DNA of 64,000 bases, taken from contig PYSS01000073.1 in the NCBI GenBank assembly GCA_003049465.1, positions 124,001 through 188,000 on the forward strand. Reading direction: 5' to 3'. How positions within the stretch are numbered: the stretch's first letter is position 1; each line of letters begins with the position of its first letter. Below, piece by piece: positions 54,604-64,000 of this stretch. Made by a program: the position numbers and the translations under genes. The notes beneath the pieces were generated by a model. That model was not told the origin of the DNA and made no database searches. It saw only the letters and a list, made by a program, of their open reading frames with translations. This stretch comes from Magnaporthiopsis rhizophila (taxonomy: Eukaryota > Ascomycota > Sordariomycetes > Magnaporthales > Magnaporthaceae).

Positions 54604-55668
54604 ATGAGCAAGGCGTATTGCGATACCGTCACATCGAAACGTGCTCTTCTAGATTTCATCAAGAAAGAGGGCACCAAGCATCTCCGAGAGTTCAGCACAA
54701 TCGACGCACCAAGCGGGTGGGGCACAAATCACCTCTACCAAGCCCGGGTCGTTTACACCGAAGACAAGAAGCCTTTCCTGGGCGTAGATGATGTGGATGA
54801 CAGGGGAAACGACCAATGGAAAGAAGTCGTCGACACTTTCCCGAAGAGGCTCCAACGGCGGCCGTACATACACTACCACAAGCACTTCAAAACGGGCACG
54901 GCAGCCATCTTCTGGCAGGCGCTCCAGGAAGCGAACAAAACCATGCTTGACGATTCCGCGCCTCCCGAAAGCGAGCCGATCATCAAGACACCCAGACCCA
55001 AGCGCCAAGCGAAAAGGCCGCGCTACGAAGGCTATGAGAGGAGTGACCAGATGACCTTCGAAGACAGCTCGCCAATCGGGCCACGGTCGGACGACGGCTC
55101 GGACAAGAACGACTCGGCCTTCACATCAACAGACAAGCACGACAGGAGATCCCCTCCAGAAGACGCAACTGTCAATTTGGCCATGTCGCTCACCAACCAC
55201 GCATTGACTTGGTACGGACCACAACAGGAGGAACACAACGAAGACGAGGAAAACGAAGACGAGGAAAATGAAGACGAGGAAAACGAAGACGAGGAAAACG
55301 AAGACGAGGAAAATGAAGACGAGGAAAACGAAGACGAGGAAAACGAAGATGGCCTGGAGTTTGAACCTCCACAGGGAAAACCGCCCGTGTTATCCGGTTC
55401 GTCGATACGACAAAGAATGGAAGAAAGGATCCCGAGTTTCCGGGCCAAAGTTGAAGCCACAAGCGACGGGGAGATGCAGGTACATTTTCCAACTGAATGT
55501 TTGTATACAAACTTGCGGGAGAACCCGGCCGCACCGCTCGAAGCCAAGAAACGCTTCAGAGCCAAAGACGTCCAAAACGGCGAGGCCAGGATTCCGGACG
55601 ACGTTTTAGCCCAAGTGGTGGGCGAGGCGTTGGCCCTTCGAGGGACCCAACTGTGCAACGAAACGTAA
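54604..55668 (+). CDS. uncharacterised acidic protein with EDEEN repeat
   Basis: I do not recognise the family. From the ATG at 54604 the single exon encodes 354 residues; the frame is open upstream to 54313, but that part has no conserved character. The N-terminal 130 residues look globular (SKRALLDFIKKEGTKHLREF, APSGWGTNHLYQARVVYTED, RRPYIHYHKHFKTGTAAIFW). A basic stretch PRPKRQAKRPR resembles a nuclear localisation signal. The centre contains about seven copies of the pentapeptide EDEEN encoded by a 15-bp minisatellite (55240-55350). The C-terminal 90 residues are again mixed in composition (QRMEERIPSFRAKVEATSDG). It is intact, unlike its neighbours, which suggests recent origin or continuing function. 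Confidence 0.6.
   Translation: MSKAYCDTVTSKRALLDFIKKEGTKHLREFSTIDAPSGWGTNHLYQARVVYTEDKKPFLGVDDVDDRGNDQWKEVVDTFPKRLQRRPYIHYHKHFKTGTAAIFWQALQEANKTMLDDSAPPESEPIIKTPRPKRQAKRPRYEGYERSDQMTFEDSSPIGPRSDDGSDKNDSAFTSTDKHDRRSPPEDATVNLAMSLTNHALTWYGPQQEEHNEDEENEDEENEDEENEDEENEDEENEDEENEDEENEDGLEFEPPQGKPPVLSGSSIRQRMEERIPSFRAKVEATSDGEMQVHFPTECLYTNLRENPAAPLEAKKRFRAKDVQNGEARIPDDVLAQVVGEALALRGTQLCNET
55240..55350 (+). repeat. 15-bp minisatellite GAAGACGAGGAAAAC
   Basis: Just over seven nearly identical units in frame inside the acidic protein gene; the only variation is AAAC/AAAT. Confidence 0.95.
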
Positions 55669-56009
55669 GGATGATTTCAAATGATATATTAAATTCCAGT
55701 TTTGCTCTCTGAGGCCGGTTGTCCTAGGAATCCGCCATCATGGAGCTGGCCCAGGTTAAAAGGCTCTTCACGTTTGGCCGCGGCCTGATCACATGGCGCC
55801 GGCATGAGAAAGAGCTGTACACTGAGGAAGATAACTGAGATCATCACTCGACGTGGGCAGACGCAGACGCAGAGGTCAGATTTGGATCCATCTAAGAAAG
55901 GATACAGCCGATAAGCCAATGCTGACGGAAAAAACACGATGTGGAAATAGCATGAGTTTTTTCGCCTAAGTTCCCCAACACCTGCAGGGAGAAAACATGA
56001 AGTGACTGC
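55669..56009. other. intergenic region between acidic protein gene and HET relic
   Basis: No ORF or repeat of note. Confidence 0.4.
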
Positions 56010-57570
56010 TAGAAGCTGGACCAAGAGGCGTCGGCATCGTGCGAGCTCTGCCTGGTGGCCCACCACTGCCTAGAGGATTCCGGGACGGAGACCACAGAGG
56101 CTCGAATTACGTTCCGCAGGGAAGGCTCGAACTTCTACATCGAGGCGGAACGGCAACCCCGGGACGAGATGATAACACTGAGCATCGTGTCCGCAGGCGG
56201 GGAGCCCCGATTCCCTCTCCCAGGGAGCCCGGCGTACTTCGCTGTGCTGCAAAGCTGGGGTGCAGGACTGCAACGACAAGCACAGATGCTGGCCATATTC
56301 CGAGGCCGGGGGGGCCCCTACCCGCAAGGGTGCTCGACATTGGGGACGGGGGGTCCGGCACCACCATCCGTCTCGGCGAAACCAAGGGCGAGAGAGGCAA
56401 GTATATCGCCGTTTCCCACCGGTGGGGGGGACGAGGAAGTGCACAGGCCGTTCTGCACATACAAGTGCAACATGCAGTCCCGGCTCCGTGGATTCCCCGT
56501 GGACGACCTCCCCAAAACATTCCGCGACGTCATTACGGTGGCCCGAGAGCTCGGGGTTCGGTACCTCTGGATCGACTCGCTCTGCATCGTCCAGCGACAC
56601 GCCGGGTGCTCAAACGAGTGCGGCCTACCTTCAGACGACTTCCTAGCCGAGGGCGTGTAAGATGGAGGTCTACTACAGCCATGCCTACCTCACCGTCGCT
56701 GCTACCGCCGCTGGGGGTAATAGCGAGGGGATCCTGACGGCGCGGCGCTGTCTGGTCTTCCAGGATACCACGTGGCTCGACGTCGTACGTTTACCGACGA
56801 GGAACCGGCTTCAGGTTTGCGACCGATGTCGAGGAGGCGGGGCTCAACAACCGGGCGTGGGTGCTGCAGGAGAGGGCCCTATCGAGAAGGACCCTGCACT
56901 TTACCAGTAGCCAGGTGTGCTGGGAGTGCGGGGAGGGCAGTTGCTGCGAGAGCGTACCGGATCAGCGGAAGACAAAGTGAGCAACAGCTTTCGTCCTTGC
57001 CGACTACCGGCACCTTCTGCGTCGTTGTTTTCCTTGTCCACGCTAACCCGCGACACTACAGCGACAGATCCGGTTTCTTAAGCGACCCTAACTTCCCCGA
57101 CAAACTTGGCGACCTCCTTCTTAGAAATCGGTATGACCTCGTCATGAGCCTCCACCACCGTTATACGACGCTAGGCATTACCGTCGTCTCGGACCGTCCC
57201 CTGGCCATTTCCGGTCTGGAGCAGCGCCTCTCGACCAAGCTCAACATTGAAGCTCGATACGGCACCTTTACCGACGACGGTTGGTTGCACCGCACCCTTC
57301 TTTGGCAGCGCGGGAGCCATCAGAGCATGCAGTCGGTCGAGGGGAAGCTGCCGACGCGGTCGTGGATGGCCCACGACGGGATAATCACCTTCCCAGAGTG
57401 GTGTAAGGGACCGCTCGACATACGCAACGATGTCTGCTTCAAGGATGTAAGGCTCCGTCTCCGGGCGAGGAAACCGCCAACCTTCAGCAGTGCTTGGAAG
57501 GACGACGTGATCTTTGACAGGCGCCAACGTTCCAACCGCAGGAGTCATGCTCGCCATCATCGCTAGGCCT
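56010..57570 (+). pseudogene. HET-domain protein relic with multiple frameshifts
   Basis: Standard HET motifs appear in order but in different frames. First is the Cys-containing N-terminus SASCELCLVAHHCLEDSG, then LDIGDGGSGTTIRLGETKGE with GKYIAVSHRWGG, then FPVDDLPKTFRDVITVAREL with GVRYLWIDSLCIVQ. These are followed by MEVYYSHAYLTVAATAA, GLNNRAWVLQERALSRRTLH with FTSSQVCWECGEG, and after a probable intron near 56976-57060 the tail RYTTLGITVVSDRPLAISGL and GWLHRTLLWQRG. Shifts are needed near 56250, 56320, 56435, 56590 and 56815. Some could be small introns, but not all have GT-AG borders. The intact relative at the left edge shows what the full order should be. Confidence 0.7.
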
Positions 57571-58718
57571 TGGGGTTCTGGGCGCCGTTCTTCACCGAGG
57601 TCGCGCAGCAGGGCGGACGACAGTCTTATCCTCGTAGACCCGCCAGTTGACACGGCAGAAACCGCATCAGAGGTCCCGGCGGGAAGGAGGACGATGGGCG
57701 TTCTGGCGTGGGAGAGACACGACAGCGAACGGCACCAAGAATGACACGCCTCGCGAGGACGGACGGAGACTACTACGTCCTTGTCCTAGCCCCGTCCCGT
57801 CCCAAGATTGGGGTTGTGCGCTATAAGCCTATCGGTGCTGGGAGGGTGAGCAGCAGGCTGATGGAGCGAGCGGGACGAGAACGCAAGGCGCAGGTTATCT
57901 AGATGAGGGAATGGATAAATTCCGTCTCCGTGGTGTAGATGAGAAACCCGCATGCTATGTGGCTAGTGTGTGTGCAGCAACGCCGAGCACAGTTACGACG
58001 AATCTGCTATCCGTGGTGGGGCAAGATAGCCGCCGTCGATGGAGATGACCAAGGTGTTGTTGATTGTGCGATTTAACTGGCAGCTTTGTTATCTCGCCGA
58101 GAGAAAGAGCAAGATGAAACTAAGAGCCAGACGCCCGGTCGCATCAGCATGCGCTCTCGGGCACAGCATTTTTTTTTTCGCAGGCAACCAGAGGCCTGGG
58201 ACTTGCTGGGCGAAGATTTGCTAGGGGCAAGCACCGGCTGGGATGCGGCTTTTGGTCTTGGTCACCTGCGTCCAGAAGCATGCCGGGCTTCCGGACACGG
58301 ACGAGTCGGAGCGAAAGAGGCGACGAAAAGGCGGTGGCGGCAAAGCATTCAAACGGCATCTATCAAAGCAACGACATCACCCAGCATGACGGTGTTCTAC
58401 ACGTTAAATGGTACCAATGGCGCCGCGGTGCCCAACCAAAGGGACATGATCAGGGCTATTGCCTCCGGGGCTAACATCTTCCGTTATGGTCGGTATAAAA
58501 AGATGCCGCCTGTACCGAATAAAAGGTGCAAGAACGATATGTATCCAAGGACGCGGTTTGGTGACCCAATTATACACACTTATTAAGGCACTATAAGCCA
58601 GGGCAATTATACACACTTATTAAGACACTACAAGCCAGGGGAAAATACGATGCGTTTCGCCGATACGTCATGGTGGGCTACGCCACGCCCACCCTCCCAG
58701 ATCTGGCCATCGGCCTCT
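57571..58718. other. interval without a supported gene
   Basis: Short ORFs only. Near 58585-58640 a 31-bp sequence containing CAATTATACACACTTATTAA is tandemly duplicated. Confidence 0.4.
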
Positions 58719-60122
58719 TTACTTGCCTGCCACGTTGACCAGCTCGATGTCGCTCTTCTGGTCGTCATCGCCTCCCTCCAGGTGGCGGTCGTTTTGAGAC
58801 TCGGACGAGGCCCTAGATCCGGCGCCCGAGGCAGTGCCGGACCGAACCCGAAACGTGGTCGTGCGCAAAACGCCCATGGTTCCGGGTGACAGACTCCGGC
58901 GCGCCCTCGTCGTCGATGAGCTCGAACCCCGCCGAGCCGCGGCGGAGCGTGCTGGGGCCTCCTCCGGCCCGCGTCGCGCTCGTGGCGTTGGTCGGGACCG
59001 TCGTGGACCGCTTCTTCCCGCTCGCCCCGTAGTTGTACTGGTCGGCGTACGTGTCGGCCCGGCTCCGGGACGGCAGGTACGGCCGGAGCGAGGGCAGGCA
59101 GGCGACGACGACGCAGATGGTGGAGTCGAGCGCGCTCCACAGCACCACGGTGCTGAGGGCCAGGCCCGTCGGGCTGACCGCCCTCGACCTCGACGAAGCG
59201 GGCGAGGCAGAAGACGATGTTGATGATGCCGAGCAGGAACGTGCAGCAGATGCCCACCTTCATGGCGCGCCGGAGCTGCAGCGCGTGCAGAAAGAGCCAC
59301 GGCACGCAGAAGATGAAGACGTCGCCCGCGAAGTGCAACGCCCAGCCGATCTCGAACGAGGTGCGGCCAAAGAGCTGGGGGCAGGTGGCGCCTTCGATCG
59401 ACCAGTACAGCCAAGGCGGGAAGCATCCGAAAAGGTGGTAGCATATAGAGACGACGAAGGCGGCGACGCAAAAACCCGTGACGGCCCATAAAACCATGCG
59501 GCGTTCTTTCATAAACGGGGGGATGAGCTGGAAGAGGGTGGCGAGGAGCGCGGCTTTGCACAAGTAGAAGGTCATGTAAAAAGGAAAGGTGGCGGCCCAG
59601 AAAACCTGTTGTTTTGCCCAAAACATATATTAGGGATTCGTGCGCAGTTCCGCTCTTTAAAGCAAGCCGCAGGTGTGTTTTTATTACCTTCAACATCACA
59701 ATCATGTCCTCGGGCGAACCCTCCCAACGGGTCAGCGCCGTATCGATATGGGGTTCGAGGGCACCCATATAGGCAAAGTAGGTGTCGCACGCTGCCGACG
59801 CGATGGCGCAGACCCAGGCCAAAACCATGAGGACATCACTGATCCATAACGAGCGACGCTGAATTTTTAAGCCGCAACCGCAGTCGCGCCCCGATGATCA
59901 GCGCGGCGGTGGTGATCAAGCTCCACTCGAACACCTAGCAGGCCGTGGCGAGTGTAAGTAACTATTAGATTTTTATGCAACGCGCGTCGCTCCCGTCGAA
60001 ACCGCGAACTCTCCGTTTCGGGTGAGCCCATCCATCCTCGCCAAAAACCGGAGCCAGATGGGGGCGTAAACAGGGGGGGGGTTCCTTACCATAACAACCG
60101 CGGTGCCTGGCCCGGGCTTCAT
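58719..60122 (-). pseudogene. rhodopsin-like seven-helix membrane protein relic
   Basis: The ATG at 60122 encodes an 11-residue first exon (MKPGPGTAVVM). Introns are 59935-60089 (GTAAGG donor) and 59606-59687 (GTAATA donor, CCTAAT branch). Helices are recognisable: FEWSLITTAALIIGARL, DVLMVLAWVCAIASAACD, AATFPFYMTFYLCKAALLAT, VLWAVTGFCVAAFVVSICYH, HFAGDVFIFCVPWLFLHALQ and AMKVGICCTFLLGIINIVFC. The set matches the fungal Rhodopsin-domain (PTH11-like) family. Three one-base shifts are required: at an A5 run near 59860, near 59165 (before STVVLWSALDSTICVVVACL) and near 58890 (before MGVLRTTTFRVRSGTAS). The final frame ends KSDIELVNVAGK at 58719, a typical acidic tail for the family. The ligand is unknown. 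Confidence 0.7.
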
Positions 60123-62190
60123 GATTGGCTACCGTCTGATTGGGGGATACTGTATGTTTTGCTTCTTGACTTGCGGTGACCGAAACGGGTATGCCATGGA
60201 TCGAAATCCTTCAGGTTTGATCTTGCGGCCATCCTTTTTAAGACGTGTTCCGCATGTGAGCCAGCCGTCGCAATTCACCGCTAATATGCTTTTGGGCAAG
60301 CTTCTTCATTCACCTTCGACTACCAATGCAGGCATGCGGGTTTTATTTTCATTCATCCCCTTCGTTAGTAAGGCATGTGGAAATTCAAAGGAGTCGAAGC
60401 CAATCTAGCAAGGATTAAACCTTCACTCTAGACGAACGCCACTGGCGACGTGCAAGTGACGCTGGCGCCAAGCTTTGCTGACAGGCAGTTAGTTCTCTTG
60501 CCACCTCATCCCGGCAAGTGCCGGCGCTTTTCCCCAACCATCCGGTATTCGAAGAGCGGCCCAGTTGTGGCTTGAACTAAGGCCGCCGCGGCGCTTGTCA
60601 CGTATGGGGCTTCCCCGCAAATAGGACCAGTCAAGTGTCCCTGACAATCCCACAGCTTCCCCTCATCGGGGGAAGCCGTTAGCCCTCCGCCGGGGCCACC
60701 GGCACAGATGTGGTCGCGATGGCACGCAATGACTTGAAATCGTGGTCCGCTATGCTTCCAGAAGGGGGAGACAGCATCAGCCGCAAACCGGCGGAGTCGT
60801 CGTCCTGCTCGAAGGAGCCCAGCCGAGCCAGGCAGCCCCGCAGGAGCTGGAGGTGCCCAACCGGATCAACCGGATTGTTCCGTGTGGGCCAGCCTCAAGC
60901 CGGAGCCGTCGCAGGGTCAGGGCCAGGTTCGTCCATCTGCCGCAATGAAGCACGGGTCCACCCCAAACGAAAGGACAGCACCCTTGTATTGCCGGTCCAG
61001 CCGCCAGCTCCAAGTGCCCCAGGGGGCCTCGGAGTGGGGCGGTTGAATCCACGGCCGGCAGAACCGGAGCAGGCATGTTTCTCAGCCTGTGCGTTGTCCA
61101 GCTTACTGGACTGGGACGTCGAAACCATTCGTTCCTCATCGTGTCCGCCCTGCGTCGCACGTGTAAGTGATGCGAAGGACTCGGCGTCGCGAAGAAAGGG
61201 GAGGGAAAATGCCACTGCCAGCCGCAATTAAAACTTGATCACATAATCCCTCCATGCTGCAGGCGGCGCCGTAGCTTACTCCGCCCGTTGAAAGTACGTC
61301 TTCGGCTTCATCCGTTGGTTCGTGAGCTAGGTCGCCCAGGACGTCCAGAGCGTCCGGGACTGGTTCTAGAACTTGGTTTAGGGCTGGTTCAGCTGGTTCG
61401 ACACGTGGGTCAGCCAAGCGGCGGCAGCTTCGAGATTTTGGTATAGCTGTCACGGGAAGGTTAGGCACTGAGGCAATGCTATACTATATCGTCAATTGTC
61501 GCTCAGACCATAAGTCACAAGTGGGAGACCGCTCCTATTGATTGTTGCGCTTACTTTTGCCATGCCGCCGAGCCTATGTGACTGGCCCTACACCATCAAC
61601 AGTGGATGACGTCGGTGGGGGTCGCGTTGAAAAAAAGAAAAAAACGAACAGCAAATCCCTGCTTGAATCGCCGGAACGAACGGTTTTTGTTCTCGGACGA
61701 CAAGGAACCCCGTAGCGCACCTCGCGTCCTTTGGCATGCATGCAGTTAAATGCCAGCGGCTGTTGGGAATGCCGAGAAATGGGGAGAAATAGCTGAAGAA
61801 AGCTAGCGTTACCTTGACGCGAGCTGCTAGCATCCTACCTACCAGGACACTCAGGCAGTCAAATGGATGGAAGCAGAAGATGGTCCTTTCTCTGGATCGC
61901 GGGCTCGAAGGGCCGGATCCGCTAGGGCAGAGGGCATACCCCGCGAGGGTGGGTCCATACAGATTCTCACTTATCTAATCTATCTATCAGGCTCAATTGT
62001 CTGAAAGCCACTGCAAAAACTCGCGCTCATTCATTGGGTATGCGACGCAGGACGCGATACGCGACGCCCCCGATTGCGCGAATGGGGATGCTGCAAGCGA
62101 TGTTCGTATGGGAAACGGGTGGACGAACGGGGGTATCGTCCAAGGTCGGGTCGAAGAAGGCAGCAGCAAGTAAATAGCAAGCAAGTATCA
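60123..62190. other. 2-kb interval without a supported gene
   Basis: ORFs at 60710-61231 (plus) and 61136-61468 (minus, containing DPRVEPAEPALNQVLEPVPD) are open but lack family motifs, introns or a convincing start. No repeats shared with the rest of the window were noticed. Confidence 0.4.
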
Positions 62191-63683
62191 TTACGCCATG
62201 CGGCCCATCTCGTACTCCTCCCCGCTGCCCGGCCTGCTCGGACCGCCGCGCACGTCGACCACCTTCTCGCTGCTGCTGCTGTCGCCCGAGGCCATGTCAC
62301 GCGGCCCGCGGGGGTGGTACTCGACCTTGATCTCTTGCGTGTGGATGATGCGGTTGTCATCGGCGTGGAAGATGCTGCGCTCCGACCAGTCGTCGTGGTG
62401 CACCTCGCCCGCCGACGCTTTGGCCCTTCCGCCGCCGCCAGGCCCGGCGCCCTTGCCGGCGAAGGGGCGCGAAAAGCTGCCGCTAGGCCGTCCCGTGTTG
62501 TTGTTCCCGCCGCAGCCGCCGCCCCCGATAATGGCGACCTTGGTGCTGCCGCCGCCCACAACCGACGTGTGGGTCTCGTAGTCGCGGCTCTTGCTGTGGC
62601 TGCCCGAAGCGCTTGAGGAGCCGTAGTGGCGGCGGGTCGACTTCTTAACATCGCGTACCAGTACGCGCAGCACGGGGATGCAAGCCGCGATAATGGTCAT
62701 GGCTACCTCGCAAGTGCTCCAAACCACGAGCCCGAAGCCGTCGTAGGTGAAGTCGCCCTTGGCCAAGGCGGGGATCTGGGCCGACTTGATAAAAGCGGTG
62801 GTACCGGCGCTAAAGGAAAAAGTGTTAGTCGGACACCTCAGTATATCGGTATGGAAACTGTAGGTCGGCAAGCAGGCAATGGCTTATTCACAAAATACCA
62901 GCGCTCATGGCCGCGGCCACTCCAATTTTCTCGGCCAGCCTCATCCGCAGCCCCCAAATAACGGCCCAGGGCAGCATGGCCAGGATGATGTCCATAACGC
63001 CCGAATAAACACCCGTAAAGATGCCGAAATTGGCGTATATTTCGCGCCAACAAGTGCCCGGGACCTGGTCGCCGCCCCATACCTTTTCGACCGGGCTGCA
63101 CTGCAGGAAGGCGAGGATGGCGGTGAGGGTCATAGTGACATTAATGGTGGCGATAATGGCCCAGATGATGATTTTAAGCCATTTGGCTTCGGCGATACGC
63201 AGTAGCGTCAAAGCGAAAGACGTCTTGGACCAGACGGTTCCTAGGATCGTAAAAGTGCCGGCGATGTTGCTGTTGCGGCCGATGGGGCCGATGTTTGTCG
63301 GGTTTTTAAATACGAGGTCGCACATGTGCCGTCCGAAGCCGATCTTAACGTTGAAATTGAGCACGATGCCGGAGATGAGCAGGAAAATCTGGTGGCAAGC
63401 ACGCAAGGGTCAGCCTCCCATTAGCCAGTCTGCGTCTCGCAAAGCTTCCATGCAAGCAAAACCAGGTGCTTGTGCTTACCCATGTTATTACCAGCAGCCA
63501 GTCGTCCCACCAGAATGGTTTGGATTTGATCCATTTGCAATACAGCCGCAGCGCCAGGAAGACGAAGCTGACGCCGACAAGGACCCAGCTGATGATTTCC
63601 GACACCGGGCCCACGTTGTCGGCCGAGCACACCCCCGTCAAGGGGTCTATGCCCGGCAGCGGTGGTGCGCCGTCGCCGCTCAT
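62191..63683 (-). CDS. rhodopsin-like (PTH11-type) seven-helix membrane protein
   Basis: Three exons (63683-63480, 63388-62892, 62809-62191; introns with GTAAGC and GTGAAT donors) encode 439 residues with no frame damage. Helices include VSEIISWVLVGVSFVFLALR, IFLLISGIVLNF, IIIWAIIATINVTMTLTAIL and YSGVMDIILAMLPWAVIWGL. The family motif WSKTSFALTLLRIA and the cysteine of AFLQCSPVEKVWG are present. After the splice join SAGIFAGTTAFIKSAQIP comes a last helix (VWSTCEVAMTIIAACIPVLR). The C-terminal 170 residues are cytosolic, glycine- and serine-rich, with a GGGGCGGNNN run. PTH11-like proteins are putative G-protein-coupled receptors or surface sensors; the ligand is unknown. An in-frame start at 63713 would add ten residues. 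It is a likely paralogue of the damaged gene at 58.7-60.1 kb. Confidence 0.85.
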
Positions 63684-64000
63684 GGCTCCTCTGCCGATCC
63701 GGGACGATAGCAAAGCCTAAGAGGCAAGGGAGACCGACAGACCGACGGGTGGGAGTCAGCGCTTTCTGATGGGGGCCGTCGCAAGGTTTAATAGGGATAA
63801 GCACCAGATAGAAGAAGGCCCTAGCAGTGATGATCGTTGCTCTTTTATTCCCTCTGGGAGTATCGAAGATCGTTCACGCCAGGATTCCTGTTTCCCCTAC
63901 TCACAACAGCAAGCTGGGAGCGACCGGGGAGCGGGCCCAAATTGCGTTATGTATTCGACCTTGATCGGGGAAGCCGATCCTAGGGAGCCTTCAGGGATAT
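63684..64000. other. upstream region of the rhodopsin-like gene
   Basis: Probable promoter; nothing else recognised up to the window edge. Confidence 0.4.

Noticed and set aside
60710..61231. 173-codon ORF as a possible gene
   Set aside because: Low-complexity Ser/Pro/Arg composition, no intron, motif or neighbour support.

Overview
This 64 kb window is from a filamentous ascomycete nucleus, most likely a Sordariomycete. The evidence is short spliceosomal introns (about 55-100 nt, GTRNGT donors, CTAAC/CTGAC branch sites), single-copy fungal housekeeping genes, HET-domain and rhodopsin-like accessory families, CpA-to-TpA (RIP-type) decay of a repeat, and CCTACCTACCTAGG microsatellites beside genes. 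No tRNA, rRNA, CRISPR array or organellar sequence was recognised. The species is not identifiable from sequence alone.

Layout. (1) 1-22.6 kb is accessory and repeat-rich: a HET-domain gene running off the left edge, a small four-helix membrane protein, a frameshifted C2H2 zinc-finger gene, a decayed DUF7580-subtilisin gene, a frameshifted secreted-protein gene, then about 9 kb (10.3-19.6 kb) of short tandem, inverted and modular repeats. Within that block is an unusual array (12.84-14.93 kb) whose repeating unit looks like a mini-exon flanked by splice signals. At 20 kb lies the first copy of an unrecognised protein family. (2) 22.9-30.7 kb is a housekeeping island: COX13 (cytochrome oxidase subunit VIa), APC5 (anaphase-promoting complex) and a PA-TM-RING ubiquitin ligase. 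(3) 31-36.6 kb is a second accessory patch: a RIP-mutated second copy of the 16 kb repeat, a frameshifted membrane-protein gene, and an AAA ATPase relic that ends at its Walker A motif. (4) 38.0-52.2 kb is a second housekeeping island: MET3 (ATP sulfurylase), a 1002-residue RD-repeat protein, REV3 (DNA polymerase zeta) and SLU7 (splicing factor), the last two divergently transcribed. (5) 52.6-64 kb is accessory again: second copies of a short dispersed repeat and of the 20 kb unknown family, a protein with a GAAGACGAGGAAAAC minisatellite, a shattered HET gene, one decayed and one intact rhodopsin-like membrane protein.

Housekeeping genes are open over thousands of bases (REV3 alone is 5.4 kb), whereas nearly every accessory gene carries several single-base frameshifts. 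That contrast makes real decay more likely than uniformly poor sequence, although several shifts lie in homopolymers. The most interesting unexplained items are the exon-intron-like tandem array with CTCGAG hairpins, and the two-copy unknown family.
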